Positions 34,648-46,412 of a DNA stretch of 64,000 bases are shown one piece after another. The notes beneath the pieces are model-generated. The model ran no database searches and was not told the origin of the DNA. It worked only from the letters and a program-made list of their open reading frames with translations. Positions within the stretch are counted from its first letter, which is position 1. The number at the start of each line of letters is the position of its first letter. Location of the stretch: NCBI RefSeq assembly GCF_001723175.1, contig NC_064651.1, forward strand, positions 2,046,001 to 2,110,000, written 5' to 3'. The translations under genes and the position numbers were made by a program. This DNA comes from Penicillium oxalicum (Eukaryota; Ascomycota; Eurotiomycetes; Eurotiales; Aspergillaceae).

Positions 34648-37600
34648 TCATTGAGAGGTCATGGATAGACCGCGAGCAGCACCAACGGCAGCGGAGACGG
34701 GAGTGGAGGAACGGGTCGGTGCCGCACTGCGGTTGTGAGCCATGTGAGCTTTGACGAGGTGACCCGCAGCGAGTGCAGCGCACAGACTGAGTTCACCAGC
34801 CAACACAGAGGCTGCAATAATACGCGAAAGCTGACGAGCGTTCGCACCCGGCTGAGTGGGGTGAGGACCGCGCACGCCGAGCATTTCCAGCATAGCCGAC
34901 TGTGCCTCCAGGATAGTTCCACCGCCGATGGTGCCGACTTCAATACACGGCATGCTAACCGCGATCTGGAGGTCTCCGTTGCGGCTGTAGACGAAAATAT
35001 TAGCACTGACATATCATGGGGAAATCAAGGTACCGAGGAGGGCGAGAGAACTCACTTCTTCATCGTGGTGATACAACTGCTACTCTCAACGTTTTGCGCG
35101 GGATCTTGGCCAGTCGCCAGGAAGATCGCGGAAACAATGTTGGACGCGTGAGCGTTGAAGCCACCCAAGCTACCTGCCATCGCAGAACCAATCAAGTTCT
35201 TACTGATGTTCAGTTCGACCATGGCTTCCACATCACTCTTGAGAACGCTCTTCACGATATGACCGGGAACGATAGCCTCGGCGACAACGGACTTGCCACG
35301 GCCGTCGGTCCAGTTGATCGCAGCGGATTTCTTGTCAGTACAGTAGTTACCGGAGAGCGAGATGATAGACATGTCGTCAAATCCGCAGTCCTTGGACATC
35401 ACATCGAGGGCCTTCTCACAGCCCTTGGAGATCATGTTCATACCCATCGCATCACCGGTGGTGGTTTTGAAGCGGATGAAAAGATAGGTACCGGCGAGGG
35501 CAGTCTTGAGGGTCTGAAGGCGGGCGAAGCGACTGGTAGAGTTGAAGGCTGCAGTGATGACACTCCGGCCCTCTTCCGAGTCAATCCAAACCTTGGCAGC
35601 GGCAGCCCGGGCCAAGGTTGGGAAGGACACGCAAGGACCACGGGTCATACCATCGCCGGTCAAGACAGTTACCGCACCACCGCCAGCATTGATAGCTTTG
35701 GAGCCGCGGCTGGTACTGGCAACGAGGACGCCTTCCGTTGTGGCCATGGGGATGAAGTAATTTTGACCATCAATGTTCAGAGGGCCAGCAACACCAAGGG
35801 GAAGAGGCAAATAACCAATCACATTCTCACAGCAAGCACCGTGGACCAACCCGTAATTGTAGTGCTCGTAAGGAAGCTTTGAGCGTTCCAGTGAGCTGGT
35901 CAAGGCAGAGGTGGAGGGGGTGCGGGCAACCACAGCGCGGCGAATCTTAACAGCTCGAGTGAATGCTTCCACACGGCTCATCAATTCCTCATTCTCCATC
36001 GTCTTTTCCAGTGCATAACCAGGAAGCTTGCCCTTGAGGGACAGGGAGATCAATTCCTCGTCTGTCAGGTAAGGAGCTCGCTTTTCCTTCAGCATCAGCT
36101 CGCACTCTTCCATGGTTCGGGTAGACTTGTCCTCATTAGGCTCAAACTTGGGGTAAACCTTGGGCGCCACGGGCTCCTCGGGCGCAATCTTGGCGGGCTC
36201 GGTTCCTTTGATGCTCCAGCGAGCCGCATTGAAAGGTATCCATTCAGAATGATGCTGAGAGTCAGGGCGGCGATAATCCACTTGCTGATGATGGGATCCT
36301 CCACACTCTTGAGCAGACTCTCGAGGACCTTGCCACCAACGGCAATCCAAGAACTGATCAGAGTACTCGATCTCGAACGAGCTCGTGTCTTCATTGGTCG
36401 CGTAGTGGACGGAGGGGTATTCCAACTTGTACTTGATGGGGGGAATGATGGTCACCACAGTTTCTTGTCGCTGGCTCTTCGCGGCCACATAGATAGCGTC
36501 TAAGCCGTTTTCCGCAACCTTGAAGGGATCGATAGGAGCAGGAGACATGACGTTGGACAGACGAGAGATCAAAGCACCATTTCCAACGTTTCTGAAGGGA
36601 ATCGCAGACAGATTCACGACGTTGATCAAAACGAGGCCGCCGACCATGAGGAACTTGAACCGTCGCACGTTGCTCGACTTAATCTTTCGCCCGAAGATGC
36701 TCGCTTCAGCTTCAGCACCGGCGGCACCGGCGGAGGGCCAGTCGTTGCTGGAGGCGACATTCTCGGCAACGCTGTGGGTGATACCATCCTCCTCAAGGGC
36801 CTTGCGCAGAGCGACGTGGCGCTTGATGCGAGTGATCTCAAGTTTAATGCACAGGATTGTGGTGTAGAAAGTAAAGAGAAGAACACAGTCGAAGAACAGG
36901 ATCCACGCGGCGAGGAAGCAGAATTGCTGGAGACCACCCTGGACGCCAGAAACAGCACCGAGGGTAAGAAGACCAATCTCAATACAGTAGTGCTGAACAA
37001 TCTCGAACCCTTGTGCTTTGATGGCGGTAGCAATGGAGTCTTGAATGGAGCCGGGAGTGCTCGAGGACAAAGGACGAGGGGCGGCGTCAGGCCGAGGCCG
37101 GCGATTGTCCACAGAGGCTCGCAAGACAGCCCGAGTAAACATGATGGGCTTCTCGAAGCCAATAGTCACAACCAGGAACGGCAATCCTTCAGACAGGAGA
37201 AGGAGGTTGATCGGCACGCCAAGCTTGGTGGTCACCAGGAGACCGAACAGGAAAGCAAAGGAACCAGAGAAAAGCACAGTCGTGGCCAACCAGAAGTTAG
37301 ATCCCAGTCGGCGCATGGAGAAGAAGAGAGACACGAAGCTCAGGTGCATCGAGAGATAGCCAAGAGCCATGATAACAATGTCGATGGTCTCGGCATGCTT
37401 AAGCAGGTCTACGAAAGAGCTCCACATGTCGGTAAACCAGATCTTGAGGGCAAGGCGCGATCCGGTAGGGCCACGTGCAGCTTTCATGATCCATTTCTTC
37501 GACTCCTCCTGGGTCTCGTCCGCCACTGGATTGGGAATTTCCTGAACGGCCCTCAAAAGATCGGGGACCTGCTCGAAAGGCACGGTGTACACAAGAGAAG

Positions 37601-38187
37601 AGTCGTGGGAGAACGGCGAGAGCATGTTCGGAGTATGGGGGACGGAGTAGGCGGAGACATTTGAGGGAACCGGAACATCCTCAACAGAGGGGGGAGTGGA
37701 GGCCGACTTGGAGTCGGAATCCGGAAAGACAAAGGTAGTCAAGGCGAGATGATTGGCAACTGGCTGCGTAGCCGGCTATTGCAACAGAAAAGGCTTTTTA
37801 GTCCTGGTGGAAGGAACGGAGACAGAAAATTACGGCGAAGAGGAGGCTTACCACGGTGTCCAACCAGGCATCCTCGGACTGCCACTTCCAGGCAGTGGAT
37901 TCACCCAGACGAAGAGATCGACTTCCTTGCAGTAGGGTGTCGACATCCACTTGTCCGGCAACATTCCGGGAGTTGCGTGAGGCGTCAAAGAGACTGCCTT
38001 CAAGCAGACCGACGTAGGTGGTGCTGGCAAACAGCGCAATCACGACGATGGTATGAATCGGGTGCACACACGCCCGACGAGAGACGCACTGAAGGCCAGC
38101 GGTGACCTGACGGCGAATCCAACTGGGCTCGGCATCACGATCGCTTTCGGCGAAGCGCAATTTTTTGGAAATCAAGGAGGTTGCCAT
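34648..38187 (-). CDS. HMG-CoA reductase, with two compensating frameshifts
   Basis: Three exons (37852-38187, 35056-37763, 34648-34984) give about 1126 residues, near the usual fungal length. The N-terminal half has multiple membrane segments and a sterol-sensing-type domain from about residue 230. The catalytic domain has [10 protein letters not shown] and GVAGPL near 760, [13 protein letters not shown] near 785, DAMGMNM near 885 and EVGTIGGG near 1030. It reduces HMG-CoA to mevalonate in the ER, the committed step to ergosterol. Between about 36345 and 36232 the reading frame is shifted: one extra base after FLD and one missing base before FNAARW. About 37 residues (about 585-623) are therefore out of frame. 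The alternative frame restores the conserved last membrane helix ([16 protein letters not shown]). Confidence 0.93.
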
Positions 38188-41100
38188 TGTCACGGGCAAG
38201 GCGGTGGGGGGGAGTGATCCGAGACGTCCTGTTGAAGGCGTTGAGGGGATGGTTGAGACGGTCCGCAGGAGCCAGAACCTGCGCGATATACCGTCGTTGA
38301 GCGCTTCGTCTGCACCAGAGTTGGCGAGGAAGAGAAGTCGGGGATCTCAGGAATATCGAGGGTTCCTATTTCGAAGGCCACATGTGGCTCGTGAGGCGGT
38401 GTTCTCGATCGCTAGTGGTTTCCGATCGGCGGGAAACTTTCTTCTGTCCTCGAAGTCAGTACAAATGCGCACACCTCGCCGCCGAGATCTAGGATGACAG
38501 ACGAGCAGTCCCTCGAGTTCACAGGACAAGGACGCGAATGAGCACAACCCCAACTGGCAATTGGATTGTCGCGGTGGGTAAGAAAAGCACGGGGAACCCC
38601 CTGAAGGCTGCAAAATAATCAACCTCCGGGTCCACGCCGATGGAATTAAGTATTGCCGATGAATGGGTCTCGCCAAGCCACACCAGCAGAAAAAAAAATG
38701 GGTTAGGGGGGAGAAAAGGAGGCGAAAGATTATGGTAGATCTGAGTTTCGGCCCGGTCAAAGATGATCCTAGGCTGTTGAGAGATCCGGAGCCAAGGTCA
38801 ACTGCTTTGCATATAGTTGACGAGCCGTTAAAGACGACGAAAGAAGAAATCCTCCAGAAGAGATAGGACTTGCGGTCAGTCTTATGTGCAGCCAGGATCG
38901 GCCCCCAAAAGGGTAGAACAACTCTAAAGATCAATCGAGCTCAGACTCTCTCCCCATGGAACGAACCCGTCTTCCAGAGAAAAATAGCACTCTCTAGAAG
39001 ATTGAATGAATACCAGTAATGGGTGAAAAGAAAGCAGATGACGAAATACGAGGTCGCGAATCGTGACTGTACAAGGATTCTCAACTATGACACGAACGTT
39101 TTCAACCTGAAGATGATTGCATCATTAAGCGTTGCCTCCAGGCTGTCTAGAGAAGGAGGTAGGGAGTCAGTGCGCTCACTATTATCTGGCATCAGTCAAC
39201 TCACAGACAGTGGAAGACTTAGGCTTGAATTGAAAATTTAGTGATGATATACACAGCGATGCATTCCCTCGCATCTCGCCACTTTATGGAACCCGGCTTG
39301 CTCACCGCAGCTACTGAAAAGCTCACAGCGCAGCATTTTCCATCCATCGCCGAATGAGACGCGAATCTGAACATGATTAGGTTCCAGCGCTGGATCAGAC
39401 GATATCGATCTCGGGCTAAGAAACGTCTCCGTGTGGGAGAACATCCATTTCTCCCGTGCGGATGACTCTGTGGAACGAATCCGCCACTGGTTCCCTCGAA
39501 CGGACGGCTCCCTTGATTCTTTCATGCGTCACAAAGAGGTTTGACCGAATGGCGTGGACGACACAATGCAGACTCTCCGGTAAAGTTCAAATGCCTTCAC
39601 CGTTACCCCACTTGCGCTTTCATGGCCCTTTGTCAACCGGATCAGCCCCCAATCCAGAAATTTCGGATTTTTGAGGTTCAAGGATTTGGACTCAGTGCGC
39701 TCGTTGATGCGTCTCTCCAAGTTTGTGGAATCAACACTTTCACCACCAATGCAGTCGTGACGTGTGAGGCGATCGAGTCCAACACCGGACGTTGAGGCAC
39801 TGTAGGGTCACCGGGGTGTAGGAGACTGCGAACAGTTGCGTACACCATCCCGGCTGTGTGTGGGTGGAGTTCAAGGCAACCTTTCCGTTTAGGAAATTCG
39901 ATCAGATAACTCTGAGCGGATCACCCAGGTTCAGAACCAATTTCAACGTAATCTCGCCAACCTCCACCATATCCACTATTTGTCTCGGTTACCGAGATTG
40001 CCAAGCATCGAGTATGCTGCAGTGAAAAGATAAGATGAGAGTCTGACTCGACGGGGTCGAGATTGAATTGGAATGCAGGTATAATGTCAGTTCAGCCGTA
40101 GATCCCCTTTGTGTCTCTTCAAAGGCTCAGTGACCACTTGAGTAGTCGTGGGCCATTCTTCTCATCCGCGCTTTCTGAACAGGATCCTAGCCAGACAGCG
40201 AGAGAAGTACGCCAGCTTCAGTCCTCGGCCGGTTGTTGCAAAACCGCCGACTCCGATGCCGGTGCGCAGGCGAGACAACACGCTCATGACAAGTCCCGTG
40301 CGGTGGCATGTGGATGTTCGGTTCCGTCACTAAACCTAAAAGAATGGTCAAGGACGTGGCTTGAATCGCGTCGAAAAACTGTATGTGGTTCAGAGAGTGT
40401 GCCTTTGACTTGGAAGGCTCTCAATGAATTTTCATGCGGACCAGCACGTGCATCCAAAGTCTTGAGAGGAAATGCAAATTGCAGAAGGGTAAAAGTTCAG
40501 GTGTATGCCTGTTTCAGGGCTCCGACTGCACCAGTAAGATTACAAGCAGCCTGCAAACCCACCAACGAGGAAGAATGCGCTGGTAGCAGACACCTCCATG
40601 CCACTGACAACTTTCTCGAAGGGAAAAGCAGGTTGGACCTGACACCTCATGCCGAGAATCTCCCGCAATGTCCGTCATTCCATGCTGGAAACATGGCAAC
40701 TGGAGACTGTGATGCTACCCGCCCACTCCAGGGGGATTCAAAGCGCTTAAAGTGCCTGTCCGTTCAACCCGCGCCAGCCAATCGGCCCGGCCAGCCCACT
40801 CCACTCCCCTTCAACTTGCTGCAACTTGCAACGGCCGCATGGATCCCCGGGTGGCATTCCTCAGCCTCTCGCGGTAGTGTCAATCTTGAATGAAGCAGAG
40901 AAGCTTGGGCTATAGGCTCACTCCCCTGATCAAGCCATAAGCTCAAACTTGTTGAGCAAAGGCTCTGATGTTTGATATTAGCGCCCGAGTGTTGCAAAAC
41001 TTCCGACGAAATCTCCGGACAGTCTCGCTCAGCGCGTTGCGCTTGCTTCCCGTCGCGATGTATGTCCGAGGTCCAATCATCTCCATCTGGACTGACATTC

Positions 41101-41793
41101 TTGAGCACCTGGAAGGCATGGAGCCCGCCTGACAGATCCAGTTTGAGCGCGTGAGCGTTTCAATTATGACGTTCTGCCTCAGTTTGCGGTCATGCAGGTT
41201 TTGCTTGTTCCCCTGATTGGGCTCGAACAATGATCTCTTTGACGGAGTGTGATCCTAAATTTGACACAATGGCCGCCCTGAGTACAGCTGAATAGAGACT
41301 CCCTCTCACTACCACAACGCATAGCTTCCATCGTCATCTGATAAGGCCACGTGCCTCTGCTGCCTTCAGTGAAGGGACTGGTGCCTGGATAAGATTCTAC
41401 TTCTTTGATCCGCACTTCATTTCCCTTTGTTTCTCCGACACGATCGAGACCAATTTGTCTGGCCTGGTTATAGTTGTCCGTTACAGCTCTTTATCGTTGC
41501 TCGTTCGTTCTCCCATTGGCGTTGCCTTCCAGAGACATAAAGACATTCTGTCCTCTCTTTTACGCGCTGGATGTCCCTTCCATACACAATCTTTATTCTT
41601 TTCCCCATTGTGTCGACAACCGAATTCCATCTCAAAATCCGAGGCGTTCGATAATCAGACTCTCGACTTTGGAGTTCCGTCGGTCACTACACGCCTCTGC
41701 CAGTATTACGTCCCGAGTTGAGGAAGCCATCCTCCACGGTGGTGGATCACCTCGTCGATCTCAGACGTCACAACGTGAAGCACTCAAGTCAAC
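38188..41793. other. Long intergenic region between HMG-CoA reductase and secreted protein gene
   Basis: About 3.6 kb. The first part contains the HMG-CoA reductase promoter. A plus-strand open frame of about 260 codons at 40111-40893 starts at GTG, has no ATG in its first two thirds and no recognisable domain, so I do not call it. The final 350 bases are the leader and promoter of the secreted protein gene. No RNA gene or mobile element recognised. Confidence 0.55.
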
Positions 41794-43053
41794 ATGCGGT
41801 CTTGCTGGTGGCAAGGCCTCTTTCTACTGCTTTTGTACACCAAAGATGGGCAGGCTCATAGTTGGGTAGAGCAGTTGACGGTCATTGCGCCTAATGGCAC
41901 ATTTGTGGGCCTTCCAGGCTACGCTCGAGGCAACTTTCCTCGCACGGAACATGGCTTCAGTGACACTAAAATGACCCATCTAATTCCGCCCGATGGGCGG
42001 GGAGACGTGAATCTCATTCTTCCCACTGATCGAATGTGCATGGATTCTCAGCTGGAACAGGCACAGACCGATGGAAGTCCTCGACTACGGGCCAAAGCGG
42101 GTGACCCGATTGCCCTCCGCTATCAAGAGAACGGTCATGTTACGCTCCCGTGGAACCAGCCGGGGAAACCCCCCAACCGAGGCAGTGTTTACGTATACGG
42201 AACGACGCAGCCCAGGAAAGACGAGAAATTTCTAGATGTTCATGGATCATGGACTGCCGATGGCACTGGAGGGGACCGGCGTGGTGTGCTTTTGTCCAAG
42301 CAGAATTTTGACGACGGCCGATGCTATCAGATCAACAATGGTAACATCTCCCAAACACGCCAGGGAAAGTACGTCCATCAGGCCAACTCGTTAATGGGTG
42401 CGGATATGTGGTGCCAACAGGACATTCAGTTGCCCTCCACTGCCCCATCGGGCAAACTGTACACCCTCTACTGGGTCTGGGATTGGCCCACTCTCCCCGG
42501 AATCGACCCTACGTACCCGCACGGCAAAGCAGAGATCTACACCACCTGTATGGATGTGGAGGTGGCCAACACCCCCTCCCGTGTCCTCGCGAATACTCCC
42601 GAGGGGTACATCGCCGGCCAGGATCTCAACGATGCCGCCATCCCTTCCCAGTTTGCCAATCTCGACGATGTTCCCATCTCATCTGAGACGGCAACTCCCC
42701 CGCCGTCGTCAACTTTGTCCAGCTCACCTCAGTCGCACTCCGAACCTTCCGCTTCCACGTCGTCAACCATCCTCTCCTCGATGCCGCAACAACCACAATC
42801 CACATCTACTCTCGTTGCCGATACCGCAGCTTCCCCCACCGAAACCACCCCTATTGACTCGATATCGACAGTGAGCTCGTCGATCCCGCAAGAGCCACAG
42901 TCGACATCTACTCTCTATCTCACTTCCACAGAGACTGTCCGAGTTCTCACGCTCACACAGTGGATGACGGTTGAGAAGACGGTCACCGTTGGAGAATCCA
43001 CTGCGACTCCCATCAGTCGTCATCGACTTGCAAGGAAGAATTGGCGAAAATGA
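41794..43053 (+). CDS. Secreted protein with LPMO-like N-terminal histidine (DUF7492-like)
   Basis: A single exon of 419 residues. A signal peptide (residues 1-21, hydrophobic FLLLL core) is predicted to end at GQA, which leaves His22 of HSWVEQLTVI as the mature N-terminus. A histidine at the first mature residue is the hallmark of copper histidine-brace enzymes such as LPMOs. A second candidate ligand is His115 in ENGHVTLPW. The KAEIYTTCMDVEV strand has Tyr249 three residues before Cys252, like the axial Tyr/Phe strand of LPMOs. Several Cys suggest disulfides, and WVWDW is conserved-looking. After about residue 275 comes a Ser/Thr/Pro-rich tail, probably glycosylated. I match this to an uncharacterised fungal domain from memory only; enzymatic activity is inference. 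Confidence 0.75.
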   Translation: MRSCWWQGLFLLLLYTKDGQAHSWVEQLTVIAPNGTFVGLPGYARGNFPRTEHGFSDTKMTHLIPPDGRGDVNLILPTDRMCMDSQLEQAQTDGSPRLRAKAGDPIALRYQENGHVTLPWNQPGKPPNRGSVYVYGTTQPRKDEKFLDVHGSWTADGTGGDRRGVLLSKQNFDDGRCYQINNGNISQTRQGKYVHQANSLMGADMWCQQDIQLPSTAPSGKLYTLYWVWDWPTLPGIDPTYPHGKAEIYTTCMDVEVANTPSRVLANTPEGYIAGQDLNDAAIPSQFANLDDVPISSETATPPPSSTLSSSPQSHSEPSASTSSTILSSMPQQPQSTSTLVADTAASPTETTPIDSISTVSSSIPQEPQSTSTLYLTSTETVRVLTLTQWMTVEKTVTVGESTATPISRHRLARKNWRK

Positions 43054-45194
43054 TGCACTTGAGATAGAAGGGGAGTGAAGGCAGCGGTTTCCACACGTTG
43101 GTCGACGGGGGACTTGGTTTGATACCTGGGGACCCCTTGGTTTCTTTCTGGGCGAGTTTAAGCTCTTTTGTTTTTGGCCCGAATGCTCGTCATGTTTGCG
43201 TGTGCTTCTCTGATTCCCCTTCCTCGCCCGATACGGAATGATATCCCCATCGCTGTTCATGTTTACAATAGACCATGGAGACCCAACAGGGCTTGAGATG
43301 CCCATTCACCCACCGACATCGACTTACTTAGTCCTATCTAGAAGATTACTGTGTGCCATAATCAAAGATCACAGCTGCGCCTTGTATCAAAGCGCACTCA
43401 AGACATGAATGGGCGCTGGTATTATACAACTAGTCTCTTTGTCGAGTCAGAAAATCAGGTGGTCAAGACTAGCCCTTACACCACGTGATGAATATTTGAT
43501 GGTACAGTAATGATTCAAGCTAGACACCCGCTCATGCCCGAAACGGGGTAAGCCCGCAATCCGAAACACGCCAAACACGTGATCCTAGCGCCGTCTCTTC
43601 TTGTGTTTTTCTTTTCTTTTTTTTTTTTTTGCATGGCCTCTGGTCTCACGCGTTCTGGAGGGTCCTGCACCCGAGGTACAGCGACTGGGCGCTACGAACG
43701 TAACCCCCGGTTCCATGGATAGGGCGATTTCTTCAATTGTACGGCACGGCAGATTGGGAAAACTCATAATGATTTACATTCCATCTTGTGCGAGGACCAG
43801 TCCGGCGGCACTCCTGAGGACCGTATCTAAATCGAGGATTATCCGACCTGCTAGACACCATTCAAGGTCTAGCCGCATCGATACAGATGCGCCCGAGTCG
43901 ACGGGTGTACATCTCCATAGGTACCGTCAACAGTGTCCTATTCCGAGTCGGTTTCATGCAATCTTTCGGCAGTGTAGGAACGTGCCTCGTGCAGTCTCAA
44001 GATTCTGTTCTGCATGCCATTTGTACTGCCATTGGTACTCGGTAGCCTGTACAAGCGTCCAGGGTACACTGCATGTGTGGTACCCAAGGGTATACCTCCG
44101 TTTCTGTACTCTGTACTCCCGCAACCCCATCAGACCAAAAGAAGAAAAAGAGCCCCACCTTCAGTCAAACCCACCGTCGAACCAACCTACGCAAAGAACC
44201 CCTCCCTCCCTCTCCTCAAAAGCCCAAGCCATCACCACCGGACATTCCCCTCCTTTTTAGAAACGTCCTAGTACATGTCTCTGTTCGGTCTGCATTTGTT
44301 ACAAGTCCGGGTGTCGACTGGCTCATTGCAGATCTAAGCGCTGGACTGCTCCACGGCATCGTGACATCTCGCGATTTCCTTTGCCGGACACTGGTTCTGT
44401 GGTGGTCTGCTATAATTAGCACGGTCGTCCAACGGACGAGTCGAGTCGTGCTCACACCAGTCATCACTTCGGGCCCGGCGCCTCCAGCTGGCGCACCACC
44501 GCCATCACCGTGGCTCACTCTCTTCTCTCTTTTCCATCACCCCCCAAAAATTCCACTGGGCCCTTGTCCCGACCAGCTTTGCCCCTTCCGCCCTGCATCC
44601 AACCCTTCCCCCTCATGGTCGCGATTCTCGACCCAGTCCTGACACTTTCAAGTAAATCATTATCGATCCTCTTCGTGGGGCCCGTGGAATACCATACCCC
44701 TGGCCCCGTGCACCGACACCCTCAACGCACTGCTCGCAGGGTGGCCCATCGGAGAGACGCACTGTCCTTTCGTTCGGACCGCGGGCGTTTGCCAATTTTC
44801 TCTCCCGCAACATCACCTCTAGTCGGTCTCGACATCGCTGTCACCGGCTCCATTCCACCGCACATCAGTTTATAAAGTTCATTCTCTCCTCTTGCGACCG
44901 ATCATCGCCCTTCTCAGGGATTCTCACCGCAAGTGTGCACGAGACCACAACGGGCGGTCCACCGAGAGCGGTGCGCAAATCGATCGCATCCCGGCGCTAC
45001 CGACAGTGAACCAAACGTGCCCGCGCCACCTTACCACTATGCAAAGGTAGACTCTCCAAACTCCCAAAGGCAGAGAACAAGAAACCGCGGCCCATGATTA
45101 TCTTCCCCGCCCCATGCCCATATCTGCGCAACCTTGATTATTCTTCTCGCCGCCCACAGCTGTATCCACTTGCGATCTCTTTGCCCTCCTCGCG
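43054..45194. other. Intergenic, no gene recognised
   Basis: About 2.1 kb. A T run of 14 lies at 43617-43630. A long plus-strand open frame at 43601-44260 begins at TTG and encodes low-complexity sequence without a domain. The region from about 44500 to 45194 is pyrimidine-rich and probably the leader and promoter of the SH3 protein gene. Confidence 0.55.
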
Positions 45195-46412
45195 ATGACC
45201 TCTCCCGCGATGCCCAATTACACCTCGGCGGGCAACTTGCAGGTCTTGCCGCCAATCCAAACCGAAAGCTCGACAAAGCCATCCCCGAGCGCCAGAGATC
45301 GGCTGTCGACATATTCCAATCTGTCGGTCGCCTCCCAGAACCGCTCACGGCCGGGCTCACATGTCTTTCCCGTCTTCCACACCAGCCTTCCGTATGCCCT
45401 CGTGCGAGACTTTGCATACCCCTCCATCCATCCGTTACATTATGGACCGCCGCCGCTGCACGCGTCAAGAGCGTCGACACCCGCCAGCGAATACCGGCCC
45501 ATGTCCGATTCCACGGTCGCCTGGGACACCTCCAAGGGACCATGGGCCACCACGGGGGGCTGGAACACGGAACCGACGCAGGGTCACCAACGGTTGCCCG
45601 CAATGTCGTTTGGCGATGGGCCCCCATACAGTGAAGACGAAGACTTGCACAGTCCCGTCGTGACCTCGGCACGTCAACGGAAAAGGTCCACCGGGACTGA
45701 TCTCTACGGCGTGGCTGATGATCGGGGCGCGGCGCTCGGTGGGCACATGGATCGCGGAACCTTTGTGAGCCTGAACCCCGACGGCAGCGAAACCTACTAT
45801 GTGAACGGTGGAGGCGGGGTTGGCGAAGGCCCGGGCGGAGAATACGTCACCTATCCTGCACGGGAAGGAAGACATTCCGTGGCGTACGGTGCTCGTCCCG
45901 GCTATCAGCAAGATCCCGGTTTTGACTCGGAGGACGAATTCGTGCACGGGGATCGATTCTCGAATGACTATCAATTTGCGGTGGGCTGTCCCGATGAAGA
46001 GATGCATGGCAAGGCCGTCGCACTCTTTGACTTTGTTCGGGAGCATGAAAATGAGCTTCCTTTAACGGAGGGACAGGTCATCTACGTCTCGTACCGTCAT
46101 GGCGAAGGCTGGCTGGTTGCCGAGGACCCCAAGACAGGCGAAAATGGCCTGGTGCCCGAGCAGTTTGTTCGACTGCTTCGTGACATCGAAGGCGGATTGA
46201 ATTCATTGAACGGGGATGCCAATTTTGACACTGTGGAAGGCAACCTGTCCCACGCCCACGATACCAACCAGGGTGATGATGCTTCAACCCCAACTGGAGG
46301 CGAACGTGGAAATGCGGTCGGTGGCGGTCGGTCACCAAATTCGTCAGAACTCGCTGCAGAGTCGCACCCGACGGCAAAAGGGGCGAGATCTGTGCAGGGA
46401 CAGGGTAAATGA
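45195..46412 (+). CDS. SH3-domain adaptor, Nbp2/Skb5-like
   Basis: A single exon of 405 residues. A disordered, Ser/Pro/Gly-rich N-terminal two thirds is followed by one SH3 domain at about residues 276-335: ALFDFVREHENELPLTEG, then VYVSYRHGEGWLVAEDPK and GLVPEQFVRLL. The ALxDF, ELxLxEG and GWLVAED pattern matches the Nbp2/Skb5 group. Those adaptors link PAK kinases and the Ptc1 phosphatase to stress MAPK modules (family knowledge). The C-terminal tail is low-complexity. A short conserved segment with FAYPSIHPLHYGPPP lies near residue 73. No catalytic domain is present, so it should be a scaffold. Confidence 0.83.
   Translation: MTSPAMPNYTSAGNLQVLPPIQTESSTKPSPSARDRLSTYSNLSVASQNRSRPGSHVFPVFHTSLPYALVRDFAYPSIHPLHYGPPPLHASRASTPASEYRPMSDSTVAWDTSKGPWATTGGWNTEPTQGHQRLPAMSFGDGPPYSEDEDLHSPVVTSARQRKRSTGTDLYGVADDRGAALGGHMDRGTFVSLNPDGSETYYVNGGGGVGEGPGGEYVTYPAREGRHSVAYGARPGYQQDPGFDSEDEFVHGDRFSNDYQFAVGCPDEEMHGKAVALFDFVREHENELPLTEGQVIYVSYRHGEGWLVAEDPKTGENGLVPEQFVRLLRDIEGGLNSLNGDANFDTVEGNLSHAHDTNQGDDASTPTGGERGNAVGGGRSPNSSELAAESHPTAKGARSVQGQGK

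Noticed and set aside
35016..37664. Two long plus-strand open frames (35016-35882 and 36774-37664) in HMG-CoA reductase
   Set aside because: Both lie antisense to the reductase coding exon, and their sequence is low-complexity with no family match.
38202..38218. SRE-like ATCACTCCCC upstream of HMG-CoA reductase
   Set aside because: It matches the sterol regulatory element only partly, and lies within about 30 bases of the start codon. I would not claim SrbA control from this.
40111..40893. 260-codon plus-strand open frame
   Set aside because: It opens at GTG, has no ATG in its first two thirds, no domain and no splice support.
43601..44260. About 220-codon open frame
   Set aside because: It opens at TTG in a T run, has low-complexity sequence and no domain.
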